From contig JAQGFW010010547.1 in assembly GCA_030463445.1 (NCBI GenBank), positions 1 through 24,557 on the forward strand: a stretch of DNA of 24,557 nt. The letters run 5' to 3'. Origin of the DNA: Euplotes aediculatus. Its lineage: Eukaryota; Ciliophora; Spirotrichea; Euplotida; Euplotidae. A model generated the notes under the pieces. The model was not told where the DNA came from and searched no databases. It worked only from the letters and a program-made list of their open reading frames with translations. Below are positions 14,362-23,700 of the stretch, one piece after another (positions within the stretch are counted from its first letter, which is position 1; the number at the start of each line of letters is the position of its first letter). Position numbers and translations under genes: made by a program.

Positions 14362-15570
14362 TCAATTGGTGTATAAAAGTAATTTTTGTCCGGGTCTGAG
14401 ACCTGTTCCATTCAGCCGGTTCCACTCCTTCACCTGTTCTATGCTCACCCCGTATTTTTTGCTGATACCATAAAGGGTTTCTTTTTCCCGTACGATATGC
14501 TGAACAGGTTTGGTGGTATAGGCAGCCTGCTGCACCAGGGGTGCCTGCTGAGAAGCCGTATACGCTGTTTCCGTACGTTGCAGGGGGCGCTTGTTTCCAG
14601 CCAGCAGCGGTTGTTTGGGCGATTTTTCTTTCAGGTACAAACGTTCCCCCGGAGCAGGTTCCATATCAGGTTGCAGGTGATTCAGCTCCAACAGGGAACC
14701 AAAGCGGATGCCTTCTGCCTGGGCGATATCATAGAGGGTTTCATTTCCTCCAACGATATGAAACACCCCGGCTCCGGTTTTCCGTTTACGTTGTAAAAAA
14801 AGCAGCTGATCATTTTCCAGCAATTCCCCTTCTCCTGGTGTTATGTCGTTGAAATCAAGTAACCGCGACAACGAAATACGGTGTTCATCAGCCAGTGCCA
14901 GCAGGCTGGTTCCTGCTTTCGCATGTATTACCCGGGTTTGATTGATTTCAAATACACCGGTGGGATAATTAGTAACTACAGGTGGAACCGCGATTTCAAT
15001 AACGTCTTCCTGTGGCGGACGAATACCCACCAGTAACTCGCCGGATGGAGCTTTCTTCCCCAAAGCAATCAGGGTATAATCCTGCAGGTTATAGGTTTCT
15101 ATCAGTTTAATCAGGATCTGTGAATACTTTATGTTGGTTGCGTAACCTGCCTTTTTAAGGCCATAAGCCCAGGCTTCATAATCGGTAGGATCAAGCCGGA
15201 ATAAAAAACCATAGCGTTGGTTGGATTTCAAAAAATCGGAATGATCGCGATAGGAATCAGCGGCTGTTCCATAACTGCGAAAACATTCTCCGGCCGCATC
15301 ATCATCATGATATACTTTTTCACCGGTCCAGCTTGATTTGCACTTGATCCCGAAATGGTTGTTCGACCTGTTCACGAGGTCACTTTGTCCGGCCATAGTT
15401 TCATGGATTCCCTGTGCCAGCTTGATTGATGCAGGTACGCCGGTGCGGAGCATTTCATCCACAGCCAGCTGCCGGTATTCCTGGATATAAGCCAGCACGG
15501 TCTGATTTTGCTGCGCAGTGGCAAGACTGACGAATGCGATGAACAAAATCAATAGGATTGGACGCTTCAT
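14362..15570 (-). CDS. Secreted glucosaminidase (GH73-like) with three LysM modules, 402 aa
   Basis: The protein is a cell-wall hydrolase predicted to cut the glycan backbone of peptidoglycan in the periplasm. It has a signal peptide (residues 1-19, LATA-QQ cleavage). The glucosaminidase domain (~25-170) has the likely catalytic Glu57 in AQGIHETMAGQSDL, followed by NNHFGIKC, HDDDAAGECFRSYGT and YATNIKYSQILIKLIE motifs. Three LysM glycan-binding modules lie at about 213-262, 268-315 and 357-402; the last (HIVREKETLYGISKKYGV) is the most canonical. The ATG start is 4 bases after the O-methyltransferase stop, and hpt starts one base after its own stop, so it sits inside a compact - strand operon. 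The domain order, hydrolase then LysM, is normal for Bacteroidota homologues. Confidence 0.92.
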   Translation of the reverse strand: MKRPILLILFIAFVSLATAQQNQTVLAYIQEYRQLAVDEMLRTGVPASIKLAQGIHETMAGQSDLVNRSNNHFGIKCKSSWTGEKVYHDDDAAGECFRSYGTAADSYRDHSDFLKSNQRYGFLFRLDPTDYEAWAYGLKKAGYATNIKYSQILIKLIETYNLQDYTLIALGKKAPSGELLVGIRPPQEDVIEIAVPPVVTNYPTGVFEINQTRVIHAKAGTSLLALADEHRISLSRLLDFNDITPGEGELLENDQLLFLQRKRKTGAGVFHIVGGNETLYDIAQAEGIRFGSLLELNHLQPDMEPAPGERLYLKEKSPKQPLLAGNKRPLQRTETAYTASQQAPLVQQAAYTTKPVQHIVREKETLYGISKKYGVSIEQVKEWNRLNGTGLRPGQKLLLYTN

Positions 15571-15574
15571 GTTC

Positions 15575-16216
15575 TTAGTTTTTCCGGATTAACAGAAGTC
15601 CGTCGCGAAGGGTAACCAGGCTGGTTTCCACTCTCGAATCGGACTTCACATGTTCATTAAATGCATGTATGGCTTTCGCATTTTTTCCATGGATTACAGG
15701 CTCCAGCACCTGTCCATGGAATAATACATTGTCTGCTATAATCAATCCACCTTTTCTGAGCCTTGGTACTACCAGTTCATAATAGTCAATATAGCCTGTT
15801 TTATCGGCATCAATAAAAACCAGGTCCCAGGTAAAAGGCAATTGTGGAATTATGGTGGCTGCCGCACCTACCATCAGGTGAATCTGATTGGCATAGGCAG
15901 AACGATCAAAATAAGCTTTTGCGGTTGCCGCATCTTCTTCTCTTATTTCAATGGTATGTAGGCTACCGGTCGGAGCCAGTCCTTCAGCCAGGCAAAGCGC
16001 GCTGTATCCGGTAAAGGTTCCGATTTCAAGGATCGCCTGTGGTTGCAGTAAGCGGCTCATCATTGACAGAAAGCGCCCCTGTAACCGGCCACTCAGCATA
16101 TGGGCATGAGGGTGATTTGCCTGAGTATACGCATTAATTTCTTTCAGCAAAGAGGATTCCTCTGAGCTGAAGCGCTCTGCATACTCATTTATCGGCTGTT
16201 CAATCAATTCCTCCAA
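15575..16216 (-). CDS. Class I SAM-dependent O-methyltransferase (catechol-OMT-like), about 213 aa
   Basis: A Rossmann methyltransferase with the SAM-binding glycine-rich motif EIGTFTGYSALCLAEGL, the acidic motif TIEIREED, the metal-binding/catalytic stretch DLVFIDADKTGYIDYYE, and ADNVLFHGQV. This is the standard set of the cation-dependent O-methyltransferase family (Methyltransf_3), close to caffeoyl-CoA/catechol OMTs. The substrate is unknown. No ATG exists at the family start: TTG at 16216 (or TTG at 16207) is the only conventional choice before Met at about residue 40, which would lose the N-terminal helix. An in-frame stop not far upstream rules out a longer form. It is 33 bases behind the LOG gene and 4 bases ahead of the glucosaminidase gene. 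Confidence 0.88.
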   Translation of the reverse strand: MEELIEQPINEYAERFSSEESSLLKEINAYTQANHPHAHMLSGRLQGRFLSMMSRLLQPQAILEIGTFTGYSALCLAEGLAPTGSLHTIEIREEDAATAKAYFDRSAYANQIHLMVGAAATIIPQLPFTWDLVFIDADKTGYIDYYELVVPRLRKGGLIIADNVLFHGQVLEPVIHGKNAKAIHAFNEHVKSDSRVETSLVTLRDGLLLIRKN

Positions 16217-16249
16217 GTGGACAATTTGTGCAAAAATAGGCCCAAATTC

Positions 16250-16945
16250 TTAGAAATTCGGCTGAAGCGGGTGTTTACTATAGAAATGTAATACCTGTTC
16301 CGCTACTTCATCCGCAGTATCCACCACTTTTAACAAATCCAGGTCTTCCGGAGAGATATACCCTTCCTTCAACATGGTTGATTCCAGCCAGTTCATGAGT
16401 CCGCCCCAATAGGCACTATCCACCAGGATCAGGGGAACCTGCAGCATTTTACCGGTCTGAATAAGGGTGCCCACTTCAAAGAATTCATCCATGGTACCAA
16501 ATCCGCCGGGCATCATGACAAAGCCCTGGGAATATTTGGTAAACATGGTTTTACGAACAAAGAAATATTCAAAATTCAGGTTGGCATCCCGGTCTATGTA
16601 CGGGTTGGCATGCTGTTCAAAAGGCAGTTCGATATTGAGTCCGACTGATTTGCCTCCGCCCAGTTGAGCGCCTTTATTGGCGGCTTCCATAATACCCGGA
16701 CCACCGCCTGAGATAATCCCGAAACCTTCATCTGCCAGTCGCCTGGCCACATCTACCGTTAGTTCATAAGCGGGATGGCCGGGTTCTGTTCTTGCTGAGC
16801 CAAATATAGAAATACAGGGACCGAGTTTGGCCAGGGCTTCAAAGCCGTCTACAAACTCAGCCATAATTTTAAAGATCTGCCAGCTCGACTGAGCTTTTGA
16901 TTCACTCCAGCGCCGCTGTTTCGTCATACGGATAGTATCGTTCAT
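16250..16945 (-). CDS. LOG/TIGR00730-family Rossmann protein, 231 aa (long form)
   Basis: A nucleotide-binding Rossmann fold of the LOG (lysine decarboxylase-like misnamed) family, whose characterised members remove ribose phosphate from N6-modified AMP (cytokinin riboside 5'-monophosphate phosphoribohydrolase) or from other nucleoside monophosphates. Visible motifs are SIFGSART near residue 45, GGGPGIMEAANKGA near residue 80, and the signature PGGFGTMDEFFE near residue 146. The ~40-residue N-terminal extension (basic, helical) is typical of the longer subgroup. It starts with ATG and leads the operon running to hpt, a purine-salvage gene, which fits a nucleotide role. Cellular substrate is unproven. 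Confidence 0.9.
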   Translation of the reverse strand: MNDTIRMTKQRRWSESKAQSSWQIFKIMAEFVDGFEALAKLGPCISIFGSARTEPGHPAYELTVDVARRLADEGFGIISGGGPGIMEAANKGAQLGGGKSVGLNIELPFEQHANPYIDRDANLNFEYFFVRKTMFTKYSQGFVMMPGGFGTMDEFFEVGTLIQTGKMLQVPLILVDSAYWGGLMNWLESTMLKEGYISPEDLDLLKVVDTADEVAEQVLHFYSKHPLQPNF

Positions 16946-16975
16946 CGTCTACCATTTTAAGGTTAGGAGACAACA

Positions 16976-17005
16976 ATGCCACCCATTTAAATCGATGGAT
17001 GGCAT
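16976..17005 (-). terminator. Stem-loop after the symporter gene, candidate terminator
   Basis: Eleven-base arms (16976-16986 and 16995-17005) pair fully in - strand RNA with one G-U wobble, around an 8-base loop. On the + strand the same pair is a mismatch, so the structure fits - strand transcription better. It lies about 40 bases past the symporter stop. Only a weak U-rich tail (UGUUGU) follows, so it may instead protect a 3' end or sit in the leader of the LOG operon. Confidence 0.4.
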
Positions 17006-17047
17006 CGTAGGTTTACTTAGTTAAAACGTAGATTTTCCTGCTTTAGT

Positions 17048-18502
17048 TTATGCCAGTGCAGGTTTTTTGGAGATCATTAACAGGCCCAGGAAGGTAATCA
17101 GGCCGTTGATTAACAGCAGTTCGATGCCAATCTGATAACCTCCCAGCAATTGATCGGCATAAAGACTGATCAGATAGCTAATCGCCGGAGAAAGCAGACA
17201 GATAATGGTAACCAGCATGCTGTCGGCGAATTTTCGGTTGGTAAGAATACCAAAAGAGAACAACCCGAGCAGCGGCCCGTAGGTGTAGCCGGCCAGGTCC
17301 AGAATAACGCCTATGATGGATTTATTATCAATCAGTTTAAAGATCAGGATGCAGACCATAAAGATCACCGTAAAACTCAGGTGAACGGTCATGCGTATGC
17401 GCTTTTGATCCTTTTCGGACAGTGAAGGATTTCTCTTTATTCCGAGCATATCAATACAGAAAGAAGACGTGAGAGCAGTAAGTGCGCCATCTGCACTGGG
17501 GAATAAAGCAGAAATCAGTGCAATAATGAATATTACGGCGGTAATTGGTGGAAGGTAGCTAAGTGCTACTGTTGGGAAGAGATCATCGCCGGCTACATCC
17601 AGGCCTTTTTGCGCTGCGAAAATATAGAGCAATCCGCCCAGCAGGAGGAACAGGAAATTCACAAACACAATGATGATACTGAAGGACATGATATTCTTCT
17701 GCGAATCTTTCAGTGTCTTAACGGAGATATTTTTCTGCATCATCTCCTGGTCGAGACCGGTCATGGCAATAGTAATGAATGCCCCACCAAGGATCTGCTT
17801 CAGGAAAAAGCCCTTGCTGTTGACATCGAAATTGAAAATATTGGTATACCCTTTCGCCGATAAGGCAGACATGGTTTCGCTGAAATTAAGTCCCAGGTTA
17901 TTCATGATATAGATAACACAAACAACCAGGCCAAGCAACATGAAACTGGTTTGCAGGGTATCTGTATACACAATTGTTTTTACGCCTCCTTCAAAGGTGT
18001 ATAACAGAATCATAAGCAGGATAATAAGGGAAGTAACGACAAAGGGGATACCCAGATCATCGAGAATAAAAAGTTGCAGTACATTGATAACCAGGTAAAG
18101 CCGGGCGGTTGCACCGATAGTTCTGGAGATAATGAAAAATAAGGCACCGGTTTTATAGGCGGTGAAACCGAAACGTTGCTGCAGGTAATTGTAAATAGAA
18201 GTAAGGTTCATTTTATAGTAAATCGGAAGCAACACATAGGCGATAACTATATATCCCAGCAGGTAACCAATCACCACCTGCATATAACTGAAGGCATTGG
18301 TAGCCACAGTACCTGGTACGGAAACAAAAGTCACTCCGCTCAGTGAAGTGCCAATCATGCCAAAAGCCACCAGCATCCAATTGGAATTTTTATTTCCAAT
18401 AAAAAAACTTTCATTGTTGGAATTTCGGGAAGTGATATAGGCAACAACCAGTAGAACGGCGAAATATGCGATCACAAAAGTGAAGAGCAAAGTAGAGGAC
18501 AT
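17048..18502 (-). CDS. Sodium:solute symporter (SSS family), 484 aa
   Basis: A polytopic inner-membrane protein with about 13 hydrophobic helices, the size and layout of the SSS/LeuT-fold family that imports solutes with sodium. Recognisable pieces are the early FFIGNKNSNWMLVAFGMIGTSLSGVTFVSVPG stretch (residues ~33-64), the NLTSIYNYLQQRFG loop, and a conserved SALFPSADGALTALTSSFCIDMLG region near residue 330. The solute cannot be assigned; relatives carry proline, sugars, sialic acid or nucleosides. The ATG start is 66 bases from the divergent short LOG gene, so the two share a regulatory region. The 3' end faces a stem-loop, so it is likely a single-gene transcript. Confidence 0.92.
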   Translation of the reverse strand: MSSTLLFTFVIAYFAVLLVVAYITSRNSNNESFFIGNKNSNWMLVAFGMIGTSLSGVTFVSVPGTVATNAFSYMQVVIGYLLGYIVIAYVLLPIYYKMNLTSIYNYLQQRFGFTAYKTGALFFIISRTIGATARLYLVINVLQLFILDDLGIPFVVTSLIILLMILLYTFEGGVKTIVYTDTLQTSFMLLGLVVCVIYIMNNLGLNFSETMSALSAKGYTNIFNFDVNSKGFFLKQILGGAFITIAMTGLDQEMMQKNISVKTLKDSQKNIMSFSIIIVFVNFLFLLLGGLLYIFAAQKGLDVAGDDLFPTVALSYLPPITAVIFIIALISALFPSADGALTALTSSFCIDMLGIKRNPSLSEKDQKRIRMTVHLSFTVIFMVCILIFKLIDNKSIIGVILDLAGYTYGPLLGLFSFGILTNRKFADSMLVTIICLLSPAISYLISLYADQLLGGYQIGIELLLINGLITFLGLLMISKKPALA

Positions 18503-18522
18503 GCGCTAAAGATTTAATAAAA

Positions 18523-18556
18523 TTGCCACAATGTAAATAGGAATACGCTTACTTTG
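18523..18556 (+). promoter_or_regulatory. Candidate promoter for the short LOG gene
   Basis: TTACTTTG at 18549-18556 matches the Bacteroidota -7 consensus TAnnTTTG at all but one fixed base. A TTG at 18523-18525 lies 23 bases upstream, at the long end of the accepted spacing. It would give a very short leader before ATG 18569. The call is weak and rests on two small motifs in the 66-base divergent gap. Confidence 0.25.
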
Positions 18557-18568
18557 ACAGAATTAACT

Positions 18569-19108
18569 ATGAATATAAAAGCAATTGCTGTTTTTTGCGG
18601 ATCGCAGACAGGCAATAACCCGATATTCGCCAAACACACAGCAGAACTGGGCAAACTGCTCGCTATGCTGCAGATAAAACTGGTGTATGGAGGAGGGAAA
18701 AAAGGATTGATGGGCGTAATTGCCGATTCCGTACTGGAGCATGGCGGAGAGGTAATGGGGGTGATTCCGAAGGTTTTAACGGAATGGGAACAACAGCATA
18801 CCGGAATTACGGAACTGGCAGTGGTTCCTGATATGCATACCCGCAAGCGGATGATGTATGAGATGAGTGATGCTGCAATCATATTACCCGGCGGCTTTGG
18901 CACCATGGACGAGTTTTTTGAAATGCTCACCTGGAACCAGCTAAAAATTCACGACAAAAAAATATACTTATTGAATTCTGGAGGATATTACCAGCACCTG
19001 ATCCTGTTCATGCGGCAGGCAGTAAAAGAGCAGTTTTTGTATGAGCCGTTTGAAGAACGGATCATAGTATGTGATAACCCGGTAGAGTTGTTCAATAAAA
19101 TACAATAG
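18569..19108 (+). CDS. LOG/TIGR00730-family Rossmann protein, 179 aa (short form)
   Basis: This is the compact LOG form: it opens with IKAIAVFCGSQTGNNP, then LVYGGGKKGLMGVIADSV (nucleotide-binding glycine loop), MHTRKRMMYEMSDAAIILPGG and the signature PGGFGTMDEFFEMLTWNQL. The paired Arg and the PGGxGTxxE motif are the active-site elements of phosphoribohydrolase LOG enzymes. The frame is open from TTG 18554, but the ATG at 18569 begins exactly at the family N-terminus and is preferred. It shares the PGGFGTMDEFFE signature with the long LOG protein at 16250-16945 but is otherwise quite different, so the two are old paralogues rather than a recent duplicate. It ends 3 bases from the convergent outer-membrane gene, with no room for a separate terminator. 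Confidence 0.92.
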   Translation: MNIKAIAVFCGSQTGNNPIFAKHTAELGKLLAMLQIKLVYGGGKKGLMGVIADSVLEHGGEVMGVIPKVLTEWEQQHTGITELAVVPDMHTRKRMMYEMSDAAIILPGGFGTMDEFFEMLTWNQLKIHDKKIYLLNSGGYYQHLILFMRQAVKEQFLYEPFEERIIVCDNPVELFNKIQ

Positions 19109-19111
19109 TTA

Positions 19112-19711
19112 TCAGAATCCGGCATTAAAACCGATAGTCATGAAAATATTTTTCCCGTAAGGAGTGCTTGGGTTGGGATAAAAATCGCTTTTATTCAGCA
19201 GATCATATTGGGCCATAATGATAAAACCACCAGCCCGTCCGGCTGGCAGATAAGCCCCGGCACCAGCGAGCAAAGAAGGAAGAATCTTGCCATTGAGCGA
19301 AGATTTAACTTCCTGGGGCGTATAATCAATCCGGCTACCCCAGATATAATTCATTTCCGGCTGCAACTGAATAAAACCCTGCTGGATTGGATAAAACCTT
19401 CCAAAAAGATTCATTCCTGCCACACCATAGCGATCCTTGTATAAAGTGGTTCCACCGGAACGATATTTCTGCTGCGAAAACTGCCCATTTATACCAATAC
19501 CGGCGGCAAAAAAATCATTGAACCGGTAGCCCAGTTGCGGAGAAATATTGATAAATGTAAAGTTGCCGAAACTGAGGCCAAAATTTCCGCCTACAAACAA
19601 CCGGCTTCTGTCAAATTTTTTAGGTGCTTCTTCTTCCTTTTCATCCTGCGCCAAAACACTTAATGAAAACAGGCAAACAGTGGTCAGCAGCAATAATAGT
19701 CTTTTCTTCAT
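19112..19711 (-). CDS. Small outer-membrane beta-barrel protein, 199 aa
   Basis: A signal peptide (MKKRLLLLLTTVCLFSLSVLA, cleaved before QDEKEEE) is followed by a short acidic/basic linker and alternating amphipathic strands: LFVGGNFGLSFGNFTFINISPQ, GYRFNDFFAAGIGINGQF and so on. The last residue is Phe, the usual outer-membrane assembly signal. It is of the OmpA-like/PorT-like eight-strand barrel size. No function is recognisable. It is the last gene of a compact - strand unit, 14 bases after the PorP/SprF-like gene, so it may assist export or surface attachment of the large adhesin encoded first. Confidence 0.78.
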   Translation of the reverse strand: MKKRLLLLLTTVCLFSLSVLAQDEKEEEAPKKFDRSRLFVGGNFGLSFGNFTFINISPQLGYRFNDFFAAGIGINGQFSQQKYRSGGTTLYKDRYGVAGMNLFGRFYPIQQGFIQLQPEMNYIWGSRIDYTPQEVKSSLNGKILPSLLAGAGAYLPAGRAGGFIIMAQYDLLNKSDFYPNPSTPYGKNIFMTIGFNAGF

Positions 19712-19725
19712 GCCACAAATTTACT

Positions 19726-20769
19726 CTAAAAAGTCGGACAGAGTGATTGTCTCAGATTTCCCTGTCCCTCACTGTAAAAACCATGTTTCATCAATGAAAA
19801 TTCGATGGCTCCGCGTGAATTGTTGTATTGAGAAAGAGAAGAGGTAGTTACATCGTAGGTGAAACTCATCCGGAAATTTTTCCATTGAAAGCCGATCAGG
19901 GGAATCAGAGACTCACCTACCCGGTAATACATGCCACCGATCACCTGTGTTTCGCCATCTCCGCTCAAATTGTAATTCGCACTTAATCCACCCACCAGTT
20001 CTGAAGCAGTTGCCTGGTTGGTATAATAGGCCATCGGACTTACAATAACCTGCTCATTCAGTTTTACACTGGCATTGACAAAACCGATATAACGCGGGGA
20101 TAATCTGTTATCGAAACCGGTTTCTGCAAAAAATGTTTCCCTGGGGCGATTGATATGGTGAACCGAAAAACCTCCGTTTATATAAACATCGGTGGAAGGG
20201 AAATAAGCATAGTTGAGTCCCACCTGCACATCTGCATAACCGATGCTGGTTGAATTGAATGCCACATTGGTAGGAATGCCGGCATCAAAAAAACCGGTAG
20301 CCTGATTGAACTGATCCGGAAATTTCAGGCGGGTTGGATCAATCCGTTTATTTGCCCAGCCTACATTAAATCCAGCTGATAATAAACTGGATAAACCGAG
20401 CATCTGATGATAGGCCAGTGATCCATAAACCTTGGTGGAAGTCAGGTTGCCGCTACCAGCCACATCGCGCAGGATTACTCCGCCCACACCCAGCCATCCA
20501 CTTTCAATACGATCCCGGAAAATCTGTGCATCTCCGAAAATACTGATAGTTTTATAAGGGACATCCATGACGCTGATCCATTGGCTCCGGTAATTGGCAC
20601 CAATCCGAAAATCCGCATCCGGAATAAATCCGGTATTGGCCGGGTTGGTGGTAAGAGGAGAATTAAACCATTGAGAAAATCGCAGGTCCTGTGCAAAACC
20701 CGATGATGTTGTCAGCATTGCCAGCAGGCAGCTGAATCCGAAGCGCCACAAATACAATCCACGTTTCAT
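19726..20769 (-). CDS. PorP/SprF-family T9SS outer-membrane protein, 347 aa
   Basis: The signal peptide runs to about residue 26 (SGFA-QD). The family start DLRFSQWFNSPLTTNPANTG follows directly and is diagnostic for PorP/SprF, with IGANYRSQW a few residues later. The remainder is a barrel of alternating strands. SprF-type proteins work with the T9SS to bring substrates with type B C-terminal domains to the cell surface, and each is usually encoded beside its substrate. That is the case here: the adhesin with a type B end lies 18 bases upstream. The C-terminus (NLRQSLCPTF) ends in Phe, as outer-membrane barrels do, and has a lone Cys near the end. Confidence 0.92.
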   Translation of the reverse strand: MKRGLYLWRFGFSCLLAMLTTSSGFAQDLRFSQWFNSPLTTNPANTGFIPDADFRIGANYRSQWISVMDVPYKTISIFGDAQIFRDRIESGWLGVGGVILRDVAGSGNLTSTKVYGSLAYHQMLGLSSLLSAGFNVGWANKRIDPTRLKFPDQFNQATGFFDAGIPTNVAFNSTSIGYADVQVGLNYAYFPSTDVYINGGFSVHHINRPRETFFAETGFDNRLSPRYIGFVNASVKLNEQVIVSPMAYYTNQATASELVGGLSANYNLSGDGETQVIGGMYYRVGESLIPLIGFQWKNFRMSFTYDVTTSSLSQYNNSRGAIEFSLMKHGFYSEGQGNLRQSLCPTF

Positions 20770-20787
20770 CTTTCTACTCTTTTTGTG

Positions 20788-23700
20788 TTAACGGATCAGG
20801 GTTATATCGCCCTTTTTAGTGGTTCTTGTTCCATCCGTAAATTCCACGTCCAAAACATAGGCATACACATCCATTGGTTGAACAACCCCGTTGAATCGAC
20901 CATCCCAACCCAATTTTGTACTGTTGGTTTCAAATACTTTTTGTCCCAGGCGATTGAAGATCATCATACGCATTCTTCCAATTCCGAATCCTCTGACAGA
21001 AATGATATTGTTAGGTGCCTGTCCCAGTGGCGTAAAGGCATTAGGAACATCTACCCTTGGGGAGATCAGTGCTTCCACTGGCGCGCATACGGTATCAGCA
21101 CAACCAGACTGATTCACGGCAACCAGGCAGGCTTCGAATTGTCCAGTAGTGTTGTACTGATGGTCTATTGGCAGACGGGACCCGGTGTTGAGCGTTTCAC
21201 CATCTCCAAAACTCCAGAGGAATGCGATGGCATCTGCTGAAGAATTGTTAATGAAGTTGGTTGGCGTATTTTCTATCGGCGTAACCGGACTATGTGTAAA
21301 TGCTGCAGTAGGTGCTCCCTGAACCAGTACTGTACGGGTAGTCTGGTCCGTTATATTACAGGTATTGGGGTCAGTGACGGTAAGGGTTACCAGATAAGTT
21401 CCGGGACTCGCGAAAATCTTGACCGGTGTTTTATCAGTGGAAGTGGTACCATCTCCAAAATCCCAGAGATAGGTTTGTCCGGCTATACTGGTATTCTGTA
21501 TTTCAGCAGTATAAGGAGCACATCCGTTTGGTAATTCAAAGCGTGCCACTACCAATGGTGCAAGGTTATATTCCCTGGTCAATGGATCACCTACGTTGCA
21601 GTACATGGTATCCCGCACCGTTAAAGTGATTCTATATGTACCGGCCGCCTGATAATTATGGGTAACCGGACCAGGACCAGCTATGAGGCGGGTACCATCA
21701 CCAAAGTCCCATAAAAAACTGGTATCTGAAAACGGTTTACCAGGTGGTGGTGTAGACAGGTTATCAAACCGGAAAGAGAGGGATTCACAGGGGTCCAGTT
21801 TCACTGCATTGAAATCAAGCAGGGCTTCATCGGCGCGAACCCGCATCGTGATAAAGGAAGTATCGCGGATATTACAACTGTTAGAATCCACAGCAATCAG
21901 GCGAACCTGAAAATCACCAATTCGGGTATAGGTATGTTGCACATCAAAATTGGTAGTAATCAGATCGGGAGTACCATCTCCAAAATTCCATTCATAGCTC
22001 TGCGCATTCCGGACCGTATCTCTTAAACTAACGGTAAGGGGAACACAACCTGAGGTATCAAAATTTCCTCCGATGGCAGCTGTTACACCTGCACCTACAC
22101 CAGCAAAATTGAAAGCGATTTTAAGCGCAGCCAGATTACATTCTGCACCACTTCTTGATCCGTCGGCACCAGAAACCCTGCTAGGACAGCACCAGGCTCC
22201 CGGAGTAACCGGAAAGATAGGCCGGGTTTCACCGGGACCTCCACTATAACAGTTGGCGCACATGGCCTGATAAATAACACCTTCCTGATCAAAACGGCTG
22301 GTGCCGCCATCTACATGTTCGGTATAATCTCCATTCTGACCAAAGAAACTGCCATAGAGCAATTCTGTTGCGTCTTTCTTGATTACGATAAAATAAAAAT
22401 CATTATTATCTGTGGTTCGTTTAATAGCATCATTGGTTACCGGCATTCCACGTGTACCAACCATGTCAAAATTCTGCAGATTGGTTCCACCCCATCCGGA
22501 TACATACACATTCTGACACCTGTCAACCAGGAAGGCAACCGGCGAAATATTAGGCGAAACGGAATTGGTTCCATAGGTGGTGGTATACTGCCACCCGGAC
22601 AGGTCGGGCATGAGTTTCCCGATAAACTGTTTTGCACCATCCGTCCCATACGCAGCATTCACCCGGGGCCAGGTACCGTAAGTAATGCCCATAACATAGG
22701 GATCGCCATCCCGGTCAAAATCAATACCGAGTATGGCATCCCGCTGGTTCGTTCCGATATAGGTGGATTTTCTGTGAATGGATCCATCATTGGAAAAAAT
22801 TGCAATAAAACCATCTGGTTGGGTTCCGGAAAAAGCAGGCCGAATCGTGCTGGTTTTATCCCCCGGAAAATCATCACTTAGTGTGGCACCGCAAATCCAG
22901 ATATCCTGGGTATTTGGGTGAATATCGAGCACAAATCCTGCATCAAAAGCTTTGCCACCCAGATAAGTGGAAAGCAACATCGAAGAAAGATTGGAATTCA
23001 ATTTAATCAGCACGGCATCCTGTCCACCGCCAAAGGTTTTATACGGCGCATTGGCGGTTGTAAAAAAATCATCGGACCGGGTGCAGGAAGCCAGGTATAT
23101 ATTACCAGCTCTGTCAAGATTCACTTCACTGCGTGCATCATCTCCATAAAAATTCATAAGCAGGCGGGTAGGTCCATCCCTGCTTTCCGAAGTATTGACA
23201 CCATCCGATCCGGTTCCGCCGATCCTGACAGATCCAACCAGTCCGGTTCCTGACGCGTTTAACTTAGTAAGTACAATATCAAAACCACCCTGCTCACCAT
23301 AGGATTGCAAGGAAGGATAATCGGTTGAATTGGTTCTGCCGGCAATTACCAGCTCACCCTGCCCGTCAACAATCAGGCTATGTGGCTGTTCAAGAGAACT
23401 ACCACCGATATAGGTAGCATACACCCGTTGTGTTCCGGTGGGATCAAACTTCATAATTCCCATATCAAACTGACCACCTCCAAAGCTTGTTTGATAGGCA
23501 CCCGGTGAAATGGGGAAACCTGGCTCAAAAACAATACCTCCGCTATACAGGCTGCCATCCGGACCATAGGTAGCTGTAAAGCCCCAATTGTCTGCCGTAC
23601 TGCCCGTAAATGTGGCAAAGATCAACGTAGGGTCTATGATCAGTGGAACTGACTTATCGTAACTGTCTACCTGAAAATATACCTTGTTTCCACGAATGGC

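Noticed and set aside
14361-14411. Longer hpt start at 14411
   Set aside because: It would overlap the glucosaminidase gene by 50 bases and add 17 atypical residues; ATG 14358-14360 fits the family length.
22180-22290. Cys-rich CANC...CC...C segment in the adhesin as a novel metal site
   Set aside because: Similar Cys-containing segments just before PKD domains are, to my knowledge, common in gliding-motility-associated type B proteins, so it is likely a family feature.
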